Assembly (NCBI GenBank): GCA_018241165.1
Contig: JAFEEK010000304.1
Coordinates: forward strand, 1 to 9,123
Reading direction: 5' to 3'
Origin: Pseudomonadota bacterium
Lineage (GTDB): Bacteria > Pseudomonadota > Gammaproteobacteria > Xanthomonadales > Rhodanobacteraceae
Length of the DNA: 9,123 nucleotides
A model generated the notes under the pieces. It did not search any database, was not told the origin of the DNA, and saw only the letters and a list, made by a program, of their open reading frames with translations. Within the stretch, counting starts at the first letter, position 1. The number at the start of each line of letters is the position of its first letter. This document shows, in pieces, positions 1-6,733 of the stretch. Position numbers and translations under genes: made by a program.

Positions 1-36
1 GGCAATTTTTCAAAATATTGTTAAGCCTTTTCTGAG

Positions 37-57
37 CATGGTATTTTTCATGGTATT
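37..57. repeat. Short tandem direct repeat, CATGGTATT x2
   Basis: Two identical 9-bp copies lie at 37-45 and 49-57, a 12-bp period with TTT between them. It sits in the AT-rich leader of tadA. It could be a direct-repeat binding site or a chance duplication in low-complexity DNA; no regulator is recognisable. Confidence 0.35.
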
Positions 58-110
58 ACCAATTAGCAGGAAAATAAGCCATTGAATATAAAAGATAAAA
101 ATGTCTTGTT

Positions 111-116
111 TACAAT
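111..116 (+). promoter_or_regulatory. Candidate -10 element of the tadA promoter
   Basis: TACAAT matches the sigma-70 -10 consensus at five of six positions and lies 14 bp before the GTG start of tadA. No good -35 hexamer sits 16-18 bp upstream (ATAAAA at 88-93 is the 17-bp-spaced position; TTGAAT at 82-87 is too far). The transcript would have a very short leader. Treat as tentative. Confidence 0.25.
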
Positions 117-118
117 AG

Positions 119-607
<489 letters not shown>

Positions 608-653
608 CAGCCGCCGGCATCGCCCTGCGCGACTTCTGTTCTACGAATTCGCT

Positions 654-1226
654 TCAGCCTTCGCGCGGCAGCACCGTCAGCACGCGTTCGACGAAGATGG
701 CGTATTCCTGCATGTATTTGCGCAGGAAATCGCTCGTGCGCTGCTCGCTCACGTTGCCGTCGTCGTCGATCAGGCCGGGTGTGAAATGGACGTAAGCCTC
801 CAGTGTACTCATCAGCGGTGAGTTGCAAAAACACAAAACCGCGCGCAGTTGTTGTTGTGCCAGCGCCGTGCCGATCGCGCCGGGTGAAGTGCCGATTACT
901 CCCGATGGCTTGCGCGTGAATGCATTCGTACCCCACGGGCGACTAGCCCAGTCGATCGCATTCTTCAACGCACCGGGTATCGAGCGATTGTATTCCGGAG
1001 TGACGAACAGCACCGCATCGACATCGGCGATCGCCTGCTTGAAGCGGCGTGCGACCTCGGGATAGTCGGCATCGTAGTCGTAGCTATACAGCGGCAACTC
1101 GCCGATCGCGATTTCGTGCAACGCCAAATTTGCCGGTGCAAGCCTGACGAGCGCTTTTGCCAACTTGCGGTTGATCGAAGCCTTGGCCAGGCTGCCGACC
1201 AGATAACCGACCTTGTATTTGCTCAC
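654..1226 (-). CDS. NADPH-dependent FMN reductase-like flavoprotein
   Basis: This encodes a 190-aa cytosolic flavodoxin-fold protein of the NADPH-dependent FMN reductase family (azoreductase/chromate reductase/quinone reductase relatives), which binds FMN and moves electrons from NAD(P)H to flavins, quinones or xenobiotics. Visible motifs are the N-terminal phosphate-binding loop GSLAKASINRKLA (11-23), TPEYNRSIPGALKNAIDW (76-93) contacting the isoalloxazine and forming the dimer face, and the glycine-rich GTSPGAIGT (112-120). I chose the GTG start at 1226 because AAGGAG lies 8 nt upstream and because the protein then begins directly with the first beta strand; the in-frame start at 1262 would add 12 unrelated residues. 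It is divergent from the decaheme cytochrome gene across 143 bp, so the two could share control, and convergent with tadA. The natural substrate cannot be told from sequence. A link to flavin shuttling in extracellular electron transfer is speculation. Confidence 0.88.
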   Translation of the reverse strand: MSKYKVGYLVGSLAKASINRKLAKALVRLAPANLALHEIAIGELPLYSYDYDADYPEVARRFKQAIADVDAVLFVTPEYNRSIPGALKNAIDWASRPWGTNAFTRKPSGVIGTSPGAIGTALAQQQLRAVLCFCNSPLMSTLEAYVHFTPGLIDDDGNVSEQRTSDFLRKYMQEYAIFVERVLTVLPREG

Positions 1227-1234
1227 GGGAAGAT

Positions 1235-1240
1235 CTCCTT
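1235..1240 (-). promoter_or_regulatory. Ribosome binding site of the FMN reductase gene
   Basis: On the - strand this reads AAGGAG, 8 nt before the GTG at 1226. It is a strong Shine-Dalgarno sequence and is the reason for preferring this GTG over the upstream in-frame ATG at 1262. Confidence 0.75.
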
Positions 1241-1312
1241 TGCATGAACGACGCCGGATCACGATGGCGGATTGCGCACGATACGCGAAAAATGCTCTGC
1301 ACTTGCATTCTT

Positions 1313-1333
1313 GAAACTGTAAGTTCAGTATTC
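1313..1333. promoter_or_regulatory. Imperfect dyad, candidate operator
   Basis: The site reads GAAACTG, a 6-nt spacer TAAGTT, then CAGTATTC. The arms pair as ACTG/CAGT plus GAA/TTC with one extra base on the right. It overlaps the candidate promoter and lies 36 bp before the decaheme cytochrome start. This is a suitable place for a repressor or activator, but it matches no consensus I recognise and could arise by chance. Confidence 0.3.
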
Positions 1334-1359
1334 GTCACGCTAGATGGACGCAAGGCTGG

Positions 1360-1364
1360 GGAGG
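1360..1364 (+). promoter_or_regulatory. Ribosome binding site of the decaheme cytochrome gene
   Basis: GGAGG lies 5 nt before the ATG at 1370, inside the purine-rich stretch GGGGAGGACGAG. It fixes the start at 1370, which is also where a signal peptide begins, instead of the in-frame ATG at 1244. Confidence 0.75.
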
Positions 1365-1369
1365 ACGAG

Positions 1370-2449
1370 ATGGGATTGCGTCGTTGTTGCTGCATGCTAG
1401 CCATTGTTCTGGCATACGGGCTGTGGCTCGTTCCACCAGAGACGGCCCTTGCCCAGCAGGGCAAACCTGCTGTCGCCGGATCGTTGCCGTCGACGAATCT
1501 TTCCAACGACGTCAGTACCGATCCAAGCCTGCCCAGGCCGGCACCGGGTTTTGCCAATGCACGCGTCGCCGGGAATCCGTTGGCACCCGAGGCGAAATCG
1601 GTCGGCATGAAGACCTGCATTGCCTGCCACCAGCTCGAAGCCGATCACTTCACGCATACGCTGCATGCACTCGGCCTGATCGCCGCGAACAAGGCCGACC
1701 CCGCCATTCCCGTATGCGAGGCCTGCCACGGTCCAGGTTCCGAGCATGCGAAGAACCCACAAGCCAAGGGGCTGATCATCGCCTACACCAAGGATGGCGG
1801 AACGCCGATCGATGTGCAGACCAGGACCTGCCTGACCTGCCATGCCGGCGGTCCGCGCGACCATTGGCTCGGTTCGGTGCACCAGCGCAACGGCCTGTCG
1901 TGCAGCGATTGCCACAACCCGATGGCGAAATTTTCGGTCGAAGGCTCGATGGCGAAGCAGTCGATCAACGACACCTGCGCACAGTGCCACAAGGATATCC
2001 GCCTGCAGTTCAATCGGCGTTCGCACATGCCGCTGCCGGAAGGCCAGATGAGCTGCGACGATTGCCACAATCCGCACGGTTCGCTGTCGAGCGGCAGTTC
2101 GCTGACCAGCTTCCCGCTGGCGAAGACGAACACGGTCAACGAAACCTGCTATCAGTGCCATGCCGAAAAGCGCGGGCCGTTCCTGTTCGAGCACGCGCCG
2201 GTGCGCGAGAGCTGCCTGAACTGCCACACGCCGCACGGCTCGAATCAGAACACGCTGTTGGTCGCGCCGGTTCCGTTCCTGTGCCAGCAGTGCCACACGC
2301 AACAGCGGCATCCGAACGATCTGCAAACCGCGAATTCGCTGATGACCGGCAAGAATCCGGACGAGCGCATCATGGGACGCGGTTGTCTGACCTGCCACGC
2401 GAACATCCACGGATCGAACGCGCCGGCCGGGCCGAGATTCCACGAGTAG
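1370..2449 (+). CDS. mtrA: Periplasmic decaheme c-type cytochrome, MtrA/DmsE/PioA/MtoA family
   Basis: This encodes a 359-aa exported cytochrome expected to sit inside an MtrB-type barrel and carry electrons through the outer membrane along a wire of ten hemes. A Sec signal peptide occupies about residues 1-27 (arginines, hydrophobic core, ALA cleavage site), followed by a roughly 55-residue low-complexity linker. Ten CXXCH heme sites start at C83, C116, C154, C178, C203, C229, C260, C282, C305 and C339. Many extra histidines fit bis-His ligation, including H93/H96/H99 (HFTHTLH), H125, H165, H171, H219, H236, H275, H289 and H347. Length and heme count match MtrA/DmsE/MtoA; there is no long N-terminal extension as in PioA. 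The downstream MtrB-like gene, 16 bp away, strongly supports the role. The RCCCM cysteines in the signal peptide precede the hydrophobic core and do not form a lipobox. The MtrA name marks the family only; the substrate and direction of electron flow are not determined. Confidence 0.93.
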   Translation: MGLRRCCCMLAIVLAYGLWLVPPETALAQQGKPAVAGSLPSTNLSNDVSTDPSLPRPAPGFANARVAGNPLAPEAKSVGMKTCIACHQLEADHFTHTLHALGLIAANKADPAIPVCEACHGPGSEHAKNPQAKGLIIAYTKDGGTPIDVQTRTCLTCHAGGPRDHWLGSVHQRNGLSCSDCHNPMAKFSVEGSMAKQSINDTCAQCHKDIRLQFNRRSHMPLPEGQMSCDDCHNPHGSLSSGSSLTSFPLAKTNTVNETCYQCHAEKRGPFLFEHAPVRESCLNCHTPHGSNQNTLLVAPVPFLCQQCHTQQRHPNDLQTANSLMTGKNPDERIMGRGCLTCHANIHGSNAPAGPRFHE

Positions 2450-2465
2450 CGGGGGAGGGACGATC

Positions 2466-5042
2466 ATGACACGCAGCTTGATTCGCTTCCTCCCGCTGGC
2501 TTGCGTCCTTTGTGCCGCCAGCGCACACGCAGATACCGGCATTGGCGTCGATACCTGGCGCGCGGACAAACTCGATCCGACCGGCGGCATGGCTAGCCAG
2601 GCCTGCGACGCGGATGGCACGTCCTGGCTTGCACCATTGCAGCGGCGTTCGCCAACCGGCAATTTGTATAACTGCGCTCCTGAATCTCCGCGCACATACG
2701 AGTTAGGTGATTGGATCTACTACGGCCTGATCGAGGGCGGCTACCTTGGCGCCAGCGGTGACAGGGTCGCGTTGTGGAATCGTTATGCGGATTGGCGCAG
2801 GAACAATCTCGTGCTCGGATTGTTGCAGGTCAATCTCGAGCGACCGTCCGATGGCAGCTATGTCGATGTACGCGCCAGTCGCATCAGCGCCGACGACCAG
2901 TTGTACCAGTCCGTGTTCGGTCGCGCTGGCGCTTACAAAGTGCAGGCGTTCGTGCGCGACATGCCGAATATCCTTTCCACCGATGCGAAGTCGATCTGGA
3001 ACGGCGTCGGCACGAACAACCTGACTTTGCCGGCCAGTCTCGTGCCCGGTGCCAGCACGCCGGCTCAGGTCGCGGCCGTTTCGGCCGGAGCGCCGCTGAC
3101 CACGCTTGGCGTGAAGCGCTCGAAGCAGGGCCTGGGAGTGAGTACCTATCTCACTCCCGAATGGACGGCTTATGTCAATCTCAGCGACGAGGAACGCAAG
3201 GGCACGCGGCCCTATGGCGGCCCGTTCTTCTTCGCCTTTGCGTTCGAGGGGCCGCCGTTCTTCATGCAGGATGGCGGCGTCAACGAAACGATCAAGCCGA
3301 TACGCGACTCGACCATCAACATCAACGGCGGCCTGCGCTACGCAGGATCGCAGTGGCGCTTCGATTTCAGCTACAGCGGTTCGTTCTACCGCGACAAGTA
3401 CACGGCATACGATTACCAATCTCCGTTCAAGCTCTCGCCGCTGCCGGTGATTCCGGGCGCGATCTCGGCGCCCTTGTATCAAGGCCAGATGTCGATGGAG
3501 CCGGACAACGACTACCACAACCTGCAGGCGACGGCGACACGCAAGATTGCATGGAACGGCGAAATCTCGTTCAGCGCGGCCGGCGGGCGCATGAGCCAGA
3601 ACGATAGCTTGATTCCGCCGATCAATTGCCAGGGCGTATTCGGCATCGGCATCGGCAACCTGCAGGTCGGCCCGCAGAATCCGCTGCTCTACGATTGCAG
3701 CAAGTGGAACACGACCGATGCGTTATCGCAAAAGACGGCCGACATGCGCATCGACACGACGATGCTCGACGCGCGCATCCGGCTCAATCCGGTGTCGCAG
3801 TTGAGCCTGCGTGGCAGCGTGAAGTTCGATCGTCAGGACTATCGTAACGTCTATCTGCTGTACAACCCGCTCACCGGACAGTACGGCTATCCGAGCGAGA
3901 ATGGCACGCAGGGCAGCATCGTGCCGGGTGAAGCAGGCATCTTCGATCCATTGACCAGTCCGTCTGCGCTCACGCGCGTGCGCAGCCTGCCACTCGACAT
4001 CCAGACCATCGACGCGAACGCGGGCGCCGACTGGCGCTTCAGCGAGAAAAACACGCTCGGCGCGACGTTCGATTTCAACCGCTACGAACCGACGAACCGC
4101 GAGCGCACGCAAATCGACGCGAGCAGTTTCAAGCTCACCTGGGTCAATCGCAGCATCGACTGGCTGACCTTGCGCGTGAACTATACCTACCTGAACCAGA
4201 CCGGCAATACCTACAATTTCGATCCCTACGACTTCACGTTTTCGAGCAGCCTGCCAGGCTATGTCCCGCCCGCGGCCGGCACGCCTTCGCACACGGTCGA
4301 TGCGATGCGCAAATACGACATGTCCAGCCGCGACGAGAACAAGATCGACGTGATGGCGACGTTCATGCCGCGCGACGACATGACGCTCAGCGCTTCCGTG
4401 CGTGGCGACTGGAACAGCTACGACGCGCAGATCGGCCGCCAGGCATACGATACTGCCGGCGCGACGCTGCAATGGGACTGGCAGATTGCGGTGCAGAGTA
4501 CGCTTGGCGCCTACATCGCCTGGGATCGATCGCGCCTCGGGTTGTCCAATGTGCAGGACCAGCAGAACGGCGCTGGTGTCGATCCGGCACTCGGCGGCGC
4601 CAACTATGCGCTGATCGGCCAATGGTGGGCGAACGACGCGCAGCGCGACTGGTACGCGGGTCTGACCTTCAACCACAAGTTTGATCGCGTGCGCTTCGAC
4701 CTCAACTGGAACTACCTTTATTCGCGCGGCCTGACCGACTACAGCTATGCAGGTCCGACCGCACTTGCGCATCTGGTCGGCAATGAAGGCCCGGGTCCCG
4801 GCAATGGCGCGTTCCCGAGCATGGTCTATCGCGTCAATTCCATTACTGCCGGCGTAACCGTGCCCGTGAACGAGCGCGTTGCATTGCGGCTGTTCGACTA
4901 CTACGAGCGCGGGCGCATCAACGACTGGCATTACGCGGGATTCGGTCAAGGCCTCGTGGCGGGCAATCGCGTGTATACCGATGCCGGGCCGCAGGGTTAC
5001 AACGCCAACCTCATCGGTCTGTTCGTCAACGTGAAATTGTGA
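2466..5042 (+). CDS. mtrB: MtrB/PioB-family decaheme-associated outer-membrane beta-barrel
   Basis: This encodes an 858-aa outer-membrane porin-like sheath that should enclose the decaheme cytochrome encoded just upstream and hold it across the membrane. A Sec signal peptide spans residues 1-22 (cleavage at AHA/DTG). The rest is rich in alternating polar/aromatic strands with Trp/Tyr girdles and Asp/Asn-rich turns, as in large barrels. The family-like segment RKYDMSSRDENKIDVMATF (about 614-632), followed by the PRDDMTLSAS strand, recalls MtrB/PioB repeats. The length is well above Shewanella MtrB (about 700 aa) and nearer PioB. The only cysteines outside the signal peptide are C47, C70, C388 and C411, so the N-terminal CXXC of Shewanella MtrB is absent. 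It ends in NVKL without the C-terminal aromatic residue common in barrels. The start has a purine-rich ribosome binding site (GGGAGGGA, about 2453-2460). Assignment rests on fold-like features and the diagnostic neighbour. Confidence 0.9.
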   Translation: MTRSLIRFLPLACVLCAASAHADTGIGVDTWRADKLDPTGGMASQACDADGTSWLAPLQRRSPTGNLYNCAPESPRTYELGDWIYYGLIEGGYLGASGDRVALWNRYADWRRNNLVLGLLQVNLERPSDGSYVDVRASRISADDQLYQSVFGRAGAYKVQAFVRDMPNILSTDAKSIWNGVGTNNLTLPASLVPGASTPAQVAAVSAGAPLTTLGVKRSKQGLGVSTYLTPEWTAYVNLSDEERKGTRPYGGPFFFAFAFEGPPFFMQDGGVNETIKPIRDSTININGGLRYAGSQWRFDFSYSGSFYRDKYTAYDYQSPFKLSPLPVIPGAISAPLYQGQMSMEPDNDYHNLQATATRKIAWNGEISFSAAGGRMSQNDSLIPPINCQGVFGIGIGNLQVGPQNPLLYDCSKWNTTDALSQKTADMRIDTTMLDARIRLNPVSQLSLRGSVKFDRQDYRNVYLLYNPLTGQYGYPSENGTQGSIVPGEAGIFDPLTSPSALTRVRSLPLDIQTIDANAGADWRFSEKNTLGATFDFNRYEPTNRERTQIDASSFKLTWVNRSIDWLTLRVNYTYLNQTGNTYNFDPYDFTFSSSLPGYVPPAAGTPSHTVDAMRKYDMSSRDENKIDVMATFMPRDDMTLSASVRGDWNSYDAQIGRQAYDTAGATLQWDWQIAVQSTLGAYIAWDRSRLGLSNVQDQQNGAGVDPALGGANYALIGQWWANDAQRDWYAGLTFNHKFDRVRFDLNWNYLYSRGLTDYSYAGPTALAHLVGNEGPGPGNGAFPSMVYRVNSITAGVTVPVNERVALRLFDYYERGRINDWHYAGFGQGLVAGNRVYTDAGPQGYNANLIGLFVNVKL

Positions 5043-5052
5043 GGCTGCCGCG

Positions 5053-5757
5053 ATGAACCTGCTGCCGAATTTCATGCGTCTTCCTGCCGCCATGCTGCTG
5101 GTCCTGGTCTGCACGCAGGGCGTTGCTGCCAATTACGTCGACTTGCGTCGCATCGAGCCAGTCCATGGCGACGCTGCCGCCGGAGCGAGCAGGGCGGTCG
5201 TGTGTGTAGCCTGTCACGGCCCGAACGGCAATGCTGTCGTGCCGACCTTTCCGAAACTTGCCGGACAGCGTGCGGATTACATCTACCACCGCCTGGTCGA
5301 ATACAGGAACGCAGATCCGAATGCGCCGTACTATGTCGCTTCGCCAATGCCGGCCCAGGCGCAGACGCTGAGCGACGTTGACATGCGCAATCTCGCCGCA
5401 TACTTCGCCGCACAGACGCCCACGGCTTCGCCGACGATCACGGAGACAGGCGACGAGCAGGGTGCCACGTTGTATTCGAACGGCGATCCCGCGAAAGGCG
5501 TCCCTCCATGCCAGGGCTGTCACGGCGCCGACGCGAACGGTCCCATTATCACGGCGAGTCGTTACTTGGCCTATCCGATGTTGCGCGGCCAGCACGCGGC
5601 CTACTTGGTCTCGCGTCTGAACGGCTACCGCGACAAACAGGCCCACGACAGCACCAACGATTTCATCATGCGTGGCGTTGCACACATGCTGGACGACGGA
5701 TCCATCCACGCCGTCGCAGTTTGGCTGGATTCGCTGCCGGTGGTTGATAAACACTGA
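5053..5757 (+). CDS. Periplasmic diheme cytochrome c, c4-like
   Basis: This encodes a 234-aa exported cytochrome made of two class-I cytochrome c domains in tandem, like cytochrome c4. The signal peptide runs to about residue 26 (VAA/NYV). The first heme site is CVACH (51-55) with likely axial Met in SPMP (M99). The second is CQGCH (153-157) with likely axial Met in FIMRGVA (M206); M212 is an alternative. Each domain shows PKLAGQ/PMLRGQ-type motifs before its Met ligand (67-72 and 175-180), as in c4. His/Met ligation predicts higher potentials than the bis-His decaheme protein. It starts 10 bp after the barrel stop with a weak GAGG site at 5041-5044; an in-frame ATG at 5074 could also begin the signal peptide. 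Co-transcription suggests it shuttles electrons between the outer-membrane conduit and an inner-membrane partner such as an oxidase or bc1 complex. That role is inferred. Confidence 0.9.
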   Translation: MNLLPNFMRLPAAMLLVLVCTQGVAANYVDLRRIEPVHGDAAAGASRAVVCVACHGPNGNAVVPTFPKLAGQRADYIYHRLVEYRNADPNAPYYVASPMPAQAQTLSDVDMRNLAAYFAAQTPTASPTITETGDEQGATLYSNGDPAKGVPPCQGCHGADANGPIITASRYLAYPMLRGQHAAYLVSRLNGYRDKQAHDSTNDFIMRGVAHMLDDGSIHAVAVWLDSLPVVDKH

Positions 5758-6044
5758 ACTGGCTAAACGTACGTCGGGTGAGTGGGCACCATCAAATCAA
5801 ATTCAGGTGCATTCTTGCATTTGACATAATATACAAAGGCGTACGAAGAATCTTTCCAGCCCAAAGAAAAAAAGAGCAAATTGGTTCTCGCCGAAAAGTT
5901 GCCCCAGTACCCGCCAACACGTAGCCCAATTGGCGCCAACATGTCGCGCCATGGGCAACCGATCCGCCAACAACATGCCCGACCGGCGTCCTATCCGCCA
6001 ACAAGTCGCCCACAAAGGGCTCGGCTCGCCGATACACACCCCAC
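5758..6044. other. Noncoding stretch between convergent genes, with degenerate repeats
   Basis: This region lies between the ends of the c4-like gene (+) and the AbrB-domain gene (-). The left part is more AT-rich, with TTGACA at 5821-5826 but no fitting -10 element, and seven consecutive A at 5867-5873. The right part, 5905-6015, holds the GCCAACA repeat cluster. No clear intrinsic terminator is visible. Small reading frames on both strands run through it, but they look like translations of the repeat. Confidence 0.5.
5913..6011. repeat. Degenerate 22/31-bp repeat cluster, core GCCAACA-N4-GCCC
   Basis: The core GCCAACA occurs at 5913-5919, 5935-5941, 5966-5972 and 5997-6003, with spacings of 22, 31 and 31 bp. 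In copies one, three and four it is followed after 4 nt by GCCC (5924-5927, 5977-5980, 6008-6011); copy two has GCGCC at about the same place. Copies three and four are also preceded by GATCC/TATCC. The perfect 10-bp palindrome TTGGCGCCAA at 5930-5939 overlaps copy two. Regular spacing with degenerate units suggests a decayed minisatellite or a multi-site binding region. It is not a CRISPR array, because the units differ and are too short. Confidence 0.55.
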
Positions 6045-6590
6045 TCACCTACGTAGATCCATGCGTAGGCGACGCTTGAGCGCCGGAGCTTTTGGAGTGC
6101 GCGCCAGCAAGTCCGCTCCGGTTACGGCCTTGGTGACTAATGCCTTGGATCCCGTCCAACGCCATTTCACTTTGTCGCCCACCCTCCAACCCAACTGTTT
6201 CATGATTGCCGCGGGCAGTGGGACAAGAAGGCTCTTGCCGCTTTTCACCAGCTTGCACAATGCCGTAGTGCTGACTTCATCGGGTATCCGGACAGGCCTG
6301 CGTTCTTCGCGAGTCTTCCGGGTCCCGGCCTCGCGCCTAACGTTCTTCCCTCGTTTCGAACCCGAACGCTTCCGAGCTGACCGATCCTCTTCACCCGCAT
6401 CGCGAGTCCCCATAACCTGCGCTTTGGCGGTTGCGCCAAGTTTCGTCCCGCTGGCAGCAAAGAGACGATCGAAAGCAGCATTCGCCTGTGGTGTCTGCAT
6501 CCTGGCGACCAACGCGTCATAGTCAGAGCGCAGCTTCGACAACGGATCGCTAGCTGTAGTCTTCTTACGCTTGCCGGGAATTTTCGACAT
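6045..6590 (-). CDS. Basic protein with C-terminal AbrB/MazE-like domain
   Basis: This encodes 181 aa. Residues about 108-155 look like a swapped-hairpin AbrB/MazE/SpoVT DNA-binding domain: the pattern LVKSGKSLLVPLPAAIMKQL, then GWRVGDKVKW and a final strand ALVTKA, parallels MazE (GNSLAIRIPKAV...GLKEGDEVEL). The first 100 residues are charged and rich in Lys/Arg, with a possible helix at 16-45 (DPLSKLRSDYDALVAR) and a disordered Arg-rich linker at 66-100. The family binds DNA as dimers and acts as antitoxins or transition-state regulators. No toxin reading frame lies on either side, so this is an orphan or its partner is lost. An in-frame TGA sits two codons upstream of the ATG, and no good ribosome binding site is visible. 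An IS21-family element ends 70 bp upstream, which may have replaced the native promoter. The long N-terminal extension is unusual for a MazE-type antitoxin. The domain call is from pattern only. Confidence 0.65.
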   Translation of the reverse strand: MSKIPGKRKKTTASDPLSKLRSDYDALVARMQTPQANAAFDRLFAASGTKLGATAKAQVMGTRDAGEEDRSARKRSGSKRGKNVRREAGTRKTREERRPVRIPDEVSTTALCKLVKSGKSLLVPLPAAIMKQLGWRVGDKVKWRWTGSKALVTKAVTGADLLARTPKAPALKRRLRMDLRR

Positions 6591-6660
6591 GGATCATGTT
6601 GCCATCGAGCTGCGGTAAGATCTTTTTTTCGAACTCTTCTCTTCCGCGCGGACGTCAGCG

Positions 6661-6710
6661 TGTTGATTTCCGCCGAATAGTGAGCCGGGATTTTCACTGA
6701 AAAGTGAGCC
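6661..6710. repeat. IS21 right end: terminal inverted repeat with two 22-nt sites
   Basis: The outer unit is 6665-6686 (GATTTCC...AGTGAGCC) and the inner unit is 6689-6710 (GATTTTC...AGTGAGCC). They agree at 18 of 22 positions with a 24-bp period. These are likely IstA binding sites. The outer tip TGTTGA (6661-6666) matches the other end of the element. Confidence 0.8.
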
Positions 6711-6733
6711 ACCCTTGGGTGCCGCAGTATGCC

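Larger units (their letters stand above)
1227..1369. promoter_or_regulatory. Divergent intergenic region, FMN reductase / decaheme cytochrome operon
   Basis: This 143-bp stretch separates two divergent starts and must hold promoters for both. A + strand candidate is TTGCAT (1303-1308) with CAGTAT (1326-1331) at a 17-bp spacing, a poor -10. The candidate overlaps the dyad at 1313-1333. No FNR-type TTGAT-N4-ATCAA site is visible. An open reading frame upstream of the cytochrome start runs through here in frame, but it lacks a signal peptide and is not taken as coding. Confidence 0.45.

Noticed and set aside
10..48. A 13-residue - strand reading frame (MKNTMLRKGLTIF) that recalls a type IV pilin leader
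   Set aside because: It hits a stop right after the leader-like part, lacks the GFTLIE motif and hydrophobic helix, and has no ribosome binding site. Chance in AT-rich DNA is more likely.
1244..1369. In-frame extension of the decaheme cytochrome to an ATG at 1244
   Set aside because: It would place 42 unrelated residues before a good signal peptide, and GGAGG lies just before the ATG at 1370.
1397..2695. Long - strand open frame opposite the decaheme cytochrome gene
   Set aside because: It is antisense to a gene with ten heme motifs, and its composition (Arg/Ala/Val-rich, no domain) is typical of shadow frames in GC-rich DNA.
3723..5132. 469-codon - strand open frame opposite the MtrB-like gene
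   Set aside because: It shows no recognisable domain and is rich in Arg/Ala/Val. The + strand has a signal peptide and barrel-like strands throughout.
5867..5890. Possible intrinsic terminator for the - strand gene (A7 run at 5867-5873 next to GAG...CTC)
   Set aside because: Only three contiguous base pairs form the stem, with mismatches inside. It is too weak to call.
5913..6011. CRISPR array
   Set aside because: Only a 7-bp core is conserved, unit lengths vary (22 and 31 bp), the units are not identical and no cas genes are nearby.
5803..6048. Small - strand frame with repeated WATCWR motifs
   Set aside because: The motifs are simply translations of the DNA repeat cluster. There is no ribosome binding site or domain, and a second frame over the same DNA looks equally open.
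6048..6069. Inverted repeat CCTACG/CGTAGG at the end of the AbrB-domain gene
   Set aside because: The stem is six base pairs with a 10-nt loop inside coding sequence and no T-run, so it is not convincing as a terminator.
5881..6522. 213-codon + strand open frame
   Set aside because: It is antisense to the AbrB-domain gene and otherwise runs through the repeat cluster. It is Pro/Arg/Ser-rich with no domain.
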